Source: JBGPYB01 sp041493035
Lineage (GTDB): Bacteria > Acidobacteriota > Vicinamibacteria > Fen-336
Assembly (NCBI GenBank): GCA_041493035.1
Contig: JBGPYB010000109.1
Location: 1-16,089, forward strand
Direction: 5' to 3'
DNA length: 16,089 nt
In this document: positions 14,035 to 16,089 of the stretch, in pieces
How positions within the stretch are numbered: the stretch's first letter is position 1
How the letters are laid out: each line of letters opens with the position of its first letter
Made by a program: the position numbers and the translations under genes
The notes under the pieces: generated by a model
The model's database searches: none
What the model saw: the letters and a program-made list of their open reading frames with translations, nothing else
Told to the model about the DNA's origin: nothing

Positions 14035-15462
14035 CTAGTTCAGGTTGAAGCAGACCATGCGGAGGTTGGTCATCTCTTCGATGGCGAATCGAACGCCCTC
14101 ACGGCCGATGCCGGAGAGCTTGTTGCCGCCGTACGGCATGTGATCGACGCGGAAGATCGACGTGTCGTTGACCATGACGCCGCCGACGTCCAGTTTCTTG
14201 ATGGCGGCAAAGGCCTTCCGGATGTCCTGTGTGTAAATCCCCGCTTGCAAGCCGAAAGGGGAGTCCCCAAGAAGGCGGAGCGCCTCGTCGAAGTCGCGGT
14301 AGACCACGACGGACACCAGGGGCGCAAAGGCCTCCTCGCACATCACCTTCATCTCGGGACGGGTGTCGGCCAGAACGGTGGGCCACAGGATGCGCCCTTC
14401 CCGCTGGCCACCGACGAGGAGGCGGGCGCCTTCCGCGACGGCATCCTTGATCCACTGCTCCGCGCGAAGGGCGGCCTCCTTCGCAATCATGGGACCGACG
14501 TCGCAGTCTTTGTCGAGCGGATTGCCGACCTTGAGGGACGCCGTTTCGGCGACGAGGCGGTCGATGAACTCCTTGGCGATGTCCTCGTGAACGTACAGGC
14601 GCTGGAGGCTGATGCAGACCTGTCCCGAGTTGGCGAAGGCCGAGACGACGCATCGGGGCACGGCTTTGTCCAGGTCCGCGTCGGGCTCCACGATCGTCCC
14701 GGAGTTGTTGCCCAGTTCCAGCGTGACCCGCTTCAAGCCCGCGACGCTCAGGATGTGGGCTCCCACCGGCGGACTCCCCGTGAAGGAGAGCTTGGCCGGG
14801 ATCGGGTCGCGGACCAGCGCCTCACCGACGATGCGTCCCAGGCCGTGGACCAGGTTGAAGGCGCCCTTCGGCAGGCCCGCTTCCTCCAGGATCTCCCCCA
14901 GCTTGATCGCGGTGAGAGCCGTCTCGTGGGCCGGCTTCAGCACCACCGTGTTTCCGGCCGCGAGCGCCGGCGCCACCTTGTGGGCCACGAGGTTCAGGGG
15001 GAAGTTGAAGGGAGTGATCGCTCCGATCACGCCCATTGGCGTGCGGAAGTAGAAGCCCATCCGGTTCTCGCCCGAGGTCGACGCGTCCATCGGGATCGTC
15101 TCGCCGTGGATCCGCTTGGCCTCCTCGGCGGCGAACATGAAGGTTTCGACGGATCGGGCGACTTCGCCCATTGAGTATTTCCACGCCTTGCCGGCCTCGC
15201 GGCAGATGATCGTCGCGATCTCCTCCCGCCGCGCCTCCAAGAGCTCCGCCGTCTTCGCCAGGATCTTCGCCCGCTTGTGGGAGGGGTACTCGCCGTAGAC
15301 GGCGAAGGCCTTCTTGGCCGCCTGGGTGGCTCGGGCCACGTCGGCGTTCGAGGCCACGGGGAGGGTACCGATGACCTCTCCCGTGTACTTGTCGATGACG
15401 TCGATCCCCTCGGCGGCGGTCGTCCACTCGCCGTCGATGAGCATCCCTCGGGCCACTGCCAT
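14035..15462 (-). CDS. NAD(P)-dependent aldehyde dehydrogenase
   Basis: A 475-residue soluble aldehyde dehydrogenase of normal family length, oxidising an aldehyde to its acid. Conserved features are N153 in PFNFPLN (151-157), K176 in the cofactor segment LKPAHE, E249 in LELGNNSG, the nucleophile C283 in GQVCIS, and EEAFAP (376-381). The C-terminal MPYGGNKLSGIGREG (442-456) is typical. The SLQRLYV segment after the cysteine and the DTSIFRVDHMPYGG stretch look like the lactaldehyde/phosphonoacetaldehyde/y4uC-type branch rather than the betaine-aldehyde branch, but the substrate cannot be fixed. AGGAGG (15467-15472) stands 4 bases before the ATG, and a TATAGT box lies 24 bases upstream. The nearest downstream gene encodes the M14 peptidase. 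Confidence 0.9.
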   Translation of the reverse strand: MAVARGMLIDGEWTTAAEGIDVIDKYTGEVIGTLPVASNADVARATQAAKKAFAVYGEYPSHKRAKILAKTAELLEARREEIATIICREAGKAWKYSMGEVARSVETFMFAAEEAKRIHGETIPMDASTSGENRMGFYFRTPMGVIGAITPFNFPLNLVAHKVAPALAAGNTVVLKPAHETALTAIKLGEILEEAGLPKGAFNLVHGLGRIVGEALVRDPIPAKLSFTGSPPVGAHILSVAGLKRVTLELGNNSGTIVEPDADLDKAVPRCVVSAFANSGQVCISLQRLYVHEDIAKEFIDRLVAETASLKVGNPLDKDCDVGPMIAKEAALRAEQWIKDAVAEGARLLVGGQREGRILWPTVLADTRPEMKVMCEEAFAPLVSVVVYRDFDEALRLLGDSPFGLQAGIYTQDIRKAFAAIKKLDVGGVMVNDTSIFRVDHMPYGGNKLSGIGREGVRFAIEEMTNLRMVCFNLN

Positions 15463-15485
15463 TGATCCTCCTGCGCCGAAGCCCC

Positions 15486-15491
15486 ACTATA
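15486..15491 (-). promoter_or_regulatory. Putative -10 box for aldehyde dehydrogenase (TATAGT)
   Basis: On the minus strand TATAGT occupies 15491-15486, leaving a leader of about 15-20 bases that includes the AGGAGG ribosome binding site. This is the ordinary leadered arrangement, unlike the boxes at 2028, 7678 and 7740. I see no convincing -35. Confidence 0.4.
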
Positions 15492-15518
15492 TCGGAAGGT
15501 CTTGGACCCTGCATTCCT

Positions 15519-15555
15519 TATCCCCGCGCGGGGAGAGGGACAGGGTGAGGGGCCA
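15519..15555. repeat. GC-rich palindromic intergenic repeat-like sequence
   Basis: A perfect 14-base palindrome TCCCCGCGCGGGGA (15521-15534) is followed by GAGGGACAGGGTGAGGGG. This CCCCGC-GCGGGG-AGAGGG-GGGTGAGGGG pattern is one I remember as a very common dispersed intergenic element in GC-rich bacterial genomes. It lies between the methyltransferase stop and the aldehyde dehydrogenase promoter on their shared strand, so it could stabilise or terminate the methyltransferase mRNA. Only one copy is in the window. Confidence 0.5.
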
Positions 15556-15558
15556 TCT

Positions 15559-16089
15559 TTAGCCCCTCCTGGCCACCAGCATCACGTTCTCACCGAACAG
15601 CAGCGACGGGGACAGAAGCGCCTTCCGGATGTCGCGGTTGCGGGCGCGCTGGCCCGCATCCTTCTCTTTTCGGAACGCGAGGAGCGTGTAGACGGCGATC
15701 CACGGGGCGTAGAGGGCGTAGAGCCAGCTCACGGGCTTGACGTGGGTGTGGGTGGCTTCGACGATGCGCAGGCCGCTCGTATGAAGGGCGTAGCGCAACT
15801 CCGCGAACGTTCTGAGGCCGATGTGGTGCAGCGGATGGCGCGCGGCCTCGTTCAGCGGGCGCGGGTCCTGATGAAAGAAACCGCTGCCGAAGAAGCGGAC
15901 CCGCGACCGCAGCGCGACGGTGTTCGGCGTCGTGAGGACCAGCACGCCCCCGGGAACGAGGACGCGACTCACCTCGCGCAGGAAGCCGAAAGGGTTTTCG
16001 AGATGCTCGAGCCCCTCGACCGAGAAGACGGCGTCGAACTGTTCGTCAGGCCAGGGAAGGGGCTCGTTCAAGTCGGCGGCGGAGAAGTG
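15559..16089 (-). CDS. Class I SAM-dependent methyltransferase, 5'-truncated by window edge
   Basis: The C-terminal 176 codons of a methyltransferase (Methyltransf_11-like). The reading frame is still open at the right edge of the window, so the start and the glycine-rich SAM-binding motif lie outside. The visible part begins with the acidic HFSAADLNEPLPWPDEQFD, then the EGLEHLENP turn, LREVSRVLVPGGVLVLTTPN (motif with PGG and TPN), which together are typical of this family. A hydrophobic stretch (VSWLYALYAPWIAVYTLLAF) near the C-terminus could be membrane-associated. The TTG that could serve as a start at 16071 is inside the domain and is not the real one. The substrate is unknown; similar proteins often modify lipids, quinones or sugars. 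Confidence 0.8.
   Translation of the reverse strand, partial: HFSAADLNEPLPWPDEQFDAVFSVEGLEHLENPFGFLREVSRVLVPGGVLVLTTPNTVALRSRVRFFGSGFFHQDPRPLNEAARHPLHHIGLRTFAELRYALHTSGLRIVEATHTHVKPVSWLYALYAPWIAVYTLLAFRKEKDAGQRARNRDIRKALLSPSLLFGENVMLVARRG

Noticed and set aside
13813..15174. Plus-strand open frame of 453 codons opposite the aldehyde dehydrogenase
   Set aside because: It is antisense to a full aldehyde dehydrogenase with catalytic Cys and Glu; the translation looks like a shadow.
1..16089. CRISPR array, transposase, integrase, tRNA or rRNA
   Set aside because: I looked for direct-repeat arrays, terminal inverted repeats and tRNA-like cloverleaf ends and found none; all genes look like chromosomal core or accessory genes with uniform composition.

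Overview
This is a GC-rich, densely coded bacterial chromosomal window with 13 complete protein genes, one cut by the right edge and one small predicted gene. I see no tRNA, rRNA, CRISPR array, insertion sequence or phage gene. The Mla-type lipid transporter implies a diderm (Gram-negative-type) envelope. The gene mix (Fe-S CCG protein with DUF3501, MlaE-F-D with YtxH, large secreted M14 peptidase, HerA-like ATPase with a SpoIIE-type phosphatase) would fit Acidobacteriota or a related deep soil or sediment lineage. That assignment is inference from memory of gene content, not a database result.

Left part, plus strand (1-5547). A perfect 11-bp stem-loop (8-35) precedes a two-gene unit: a GlpC/HdrD-like Fe-S protein overlapping a DUF3501 gene. 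A compact hairpin and a -10-like box lead into a five-gene run: MlaE permease, MlaF ATPase, MlaD MCE protein with five 34-residue repeats, a YtxH-type small membrane protein and a DUF948-like membrane coiled-coil protein. This run should build an inner-membrane phospholipid transporter and two envelope accessory proteins.

Middle, minus strand (5628-7670). In transcription order: a fatty acid desaturase, an unrecognised 55-residue predicted protein, and a site-2-type M50 membrane protease. The stop codon of the small gene shares a base with the protease start codon. A short divergent region (7671-7752) separates the desaturase from a plus-strand pair (7753-11188): a HerA/FtsK-type ATPase with a C-terminal coiled coil, followed after one base by a membrane-anchored PP2C/SpoIIE phosphatase.

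Right part, minus strand (11222-16089). In transcription order: a class I SAM methyltransferase whose 5' end lies outside the window, a short GC-rich intergenic palindromic repeat, an NAD(P)-dependent aldehyde dehydrogenase, and a large exported M14 zinc carboxypeptidase-like protein.

Three genes (mlaE, desaturase, HerA-like) have a -10-like hexamer only 7-9 bases before the start codon and no convincing ribosome binding site, which suggests leaderless transcripts. Other genes (mlaD, ytxH, aldehyde dehydrogenase, M14) have clear Shine-Dalgarno sequences. No intergenic stretch exceeds 300 bases.
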